Assembly: GCA_029250385.1 (NCBI GenBank)
Contig: JAQXFJ010000090.1
Location: forward strand, 1-6,903
Reading direction: 5' to 3'
Source: Candidatus Poseidoniaceae archaeon
Lineage (GTDB): Archaea > Thermoplasmatota > Poseidoniia > Poseidoniales > Poseidoniaceae
DNA length: 6,903 nt
Part shown: piece by piece, positions 6,297 through 6,903 of the stretch
Layout of the letters: each line of letters opens with the position of its first letter
Numbering within the stretch: position 1 is the first letter of the stretch
The notes under the pieces: generated by a model
Databases searched by the model: none
Seen by the model: the letters and a program-made list of their open reading frames with translations, nothing else
What the model was told of the DNA's origin: nothing
Translations under genes and position numbers: made by a program

Positions 6297-6671
6297 ATGG
6301 CTACCATAGAACTTAGTGAACCTGTCTTTGCTGAAACTATCGATAACAATGAAATTGTAATACTAGATTTTTGGGCAGAATGGTGCGGCCCATGCAAGGC
6401 ATATGGGCCGGTCTATGAGCGGGTTTCGGAAGAATTTCCCAATGTATTATTCGCCAAAATAAACACTGAGGAACAACCAGAACTTGGCCGTATGTTCAAT
6501 ATTCGTTCTATCCCAACAACCATTGCATTTAAGCAACAAATCGGTGTTTTCAGTCAACCCGGCGCCCTACCTGAAGATGCGCTGCGTGATCTAGTTAAGA
6601 TGTTGGAGACCCTTGACATGGATGAAGTCCGAGAAGAGATGAAAAAAATCAAAGATGCAGACTCAGAGTGA
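6297..6671 (+). CDS. trxA: thioredoxin
   Basis: A 124-residue cytoplasmic thioredoxin that reduces disulfides in client proteins and is recycled by a thioredoxin reductase not seen here. The active site WCGPCK is at residues 29-34 (Cys30, Cys33), with the buried acid of LDFWAEW at Asp24, the cis-proline loop RSIPTT (Pro73), and the last-helix entry QPGALP near 88-92. The order and spacing match canonical thioredoxins. A charged C-terminal tail (about 106-124, DMDEVREEMKKIKDADSE) extends the usual roughly 105-110 residues by one helix. No signal peptide or membrane segment is present, so it acts in the cytoplasm. It is divergent from the amidohydrolase and probably co-transcribed with the downstream lipoprotein, whose frame is open from a GTG overlapping the thioredoxin stop. 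Confidence 0.95.
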   Translation: MATIELSEPVFAETIDNNEIVILDFWAEWCGPCKAYGPVYERVSEEFPNVLFAKINTEEQPELGRMFNIRSIPTTIAFKQQIGVFSQPGALPEDALRDLVKMLETLDMDEVREEMKKIKDADSE

Positions 6672-6718
6672 GTACAACTCATGCGATGATTTCAATAATA
6701 CCAGCCATAGGGAATGAC

Positions 6719-6903
6719 ATGGACTGGAGGCCGTGGCTCATAATGACCGTCATGGTCAGCGCTAGTTTATCGGGGTGTTTTGGTGAAAATTCCGAAGATT
6801 CAGAGGTTGCCTCTGACGATGAGATTTATCCTGAACCTTGGAATAGGGCTGATGTTAGCTATGATAACTCAGATGTTTTTAGCAGAGTAAGTGTAAACGG
6901 GAC
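6719..6903 (+). CDS. lipoprotein of unknown function, N-terminal part (3' truncated)
   Basis: An open frame that continues past the window end; 61 full codons are visible from ATG 6719. MDWRPWLIMTVMVSASLSGC is a compact lipoprotein signal peptide: a charged start, a hydrophobic core and the lipobox LSGC, with the modified cysteine at residue 20 (codon 6776-6778). The mature start is acidic (FGENSEDSEVASDDE), a typical flexible tether, followed by PEPWNRADVSYDNSDVFSRVSVNG, which I do not recognise with confidence. The protein should be lipid-anchored on the outer face of the membrane. The start at 6719 gives normal signal length and has AGGG 6 bases upstream. The same frame is open from GTG 6668, which overlaps the thioredoxin stop as GTGA, and from ATG 6686; either would add 11-17 residues before the signal sequence. 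Co-transcription with thioredoxin is likely. Confidence 0.75.
   Translation, partial: MDWRPWLIMTVMVSASLSGCFGENSEDSEVASDDEIYPEPWNRADVSYDNSDVFSRVSVNG

Noticed and set aside
6681..6689. ATG at 6681 as start of the gene after thioredoxin
   Set aside because: This frame stops at the third codon (ATG CGA TGA).

Overview
The window reads as a compact stretch of archaeal chromosome, most plausibly from an uncultured marine group of Thermoplasmatota (Marine Group II/Poseidoniales-like). This placement is inferred. It rests on moderately AT-rich DNA with little space between genes, few convincing Shine-Dalgarno sites, TATA-like boxes, and an unusually long exported protein that combines a lamin-tail-like domain, an enzyme domain, an acidic and Asn-rich linker and a C-terminal membrane anchor. 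No rRNA, tRNA, CRISPR array, IS element or phage gene was seen.

Layout: (1) The 3' end of a CCG-domain iron-sulfur oxidoreductase (+, 1-305) is followed after 5 bases by a class I glutamine amidotransferase (+, 311-949). (2) A six-helix Frag1/DRAM/Sfk1-type membrane protein (-, 935-1606) converges on the amidotransferase, and the two 3' ends overlap by 15 bases among small inverted repeats. (3) A 118-bp divergent gap separates it from cysS, cysteinyl-tRNA synthetase (+, 1725-3212), which has intact HIGH, KMSKS and zinc-site residues. (4) A 51-bp convergent gap with a short stem-loop leads to the largest gene, a 981-residue exported and membrane-anchored amidohydrolase (-, 3264-6209). (5) An 87-bp divergent promoter region separates this from thioredoxin (+, 6297-6671). 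(6) A lipoprotein gene (+, from about 6719, with an alternative GTG start at 6668) runs off the window end.

How the genes relate: the iron-sulfur protein and amidotransferase look co-transcribed, as do thioredoxin and the lipoprotein. The cysS and DRAM-like pair, and the amidohydrolase and thioredoxin pair, are each divergent. No single pathway unites the window. Most genes are housekeeping or ordinary membrane functions. The one unusual object is the amidohydrolase: signal peptide, lamin-tail domain, metal-dependent amidohydrolase barrel, a region of unknown nature, Asn/Thr/Asp-rich linker, one transmembrane helix, acidic segment, a pair of canonical EF-hands and a Lys-rich tail. The predicted topology puts the enzyme outside the cell and the calcium-binding hands inside. 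I see no evidence for a defence system or mobile element.
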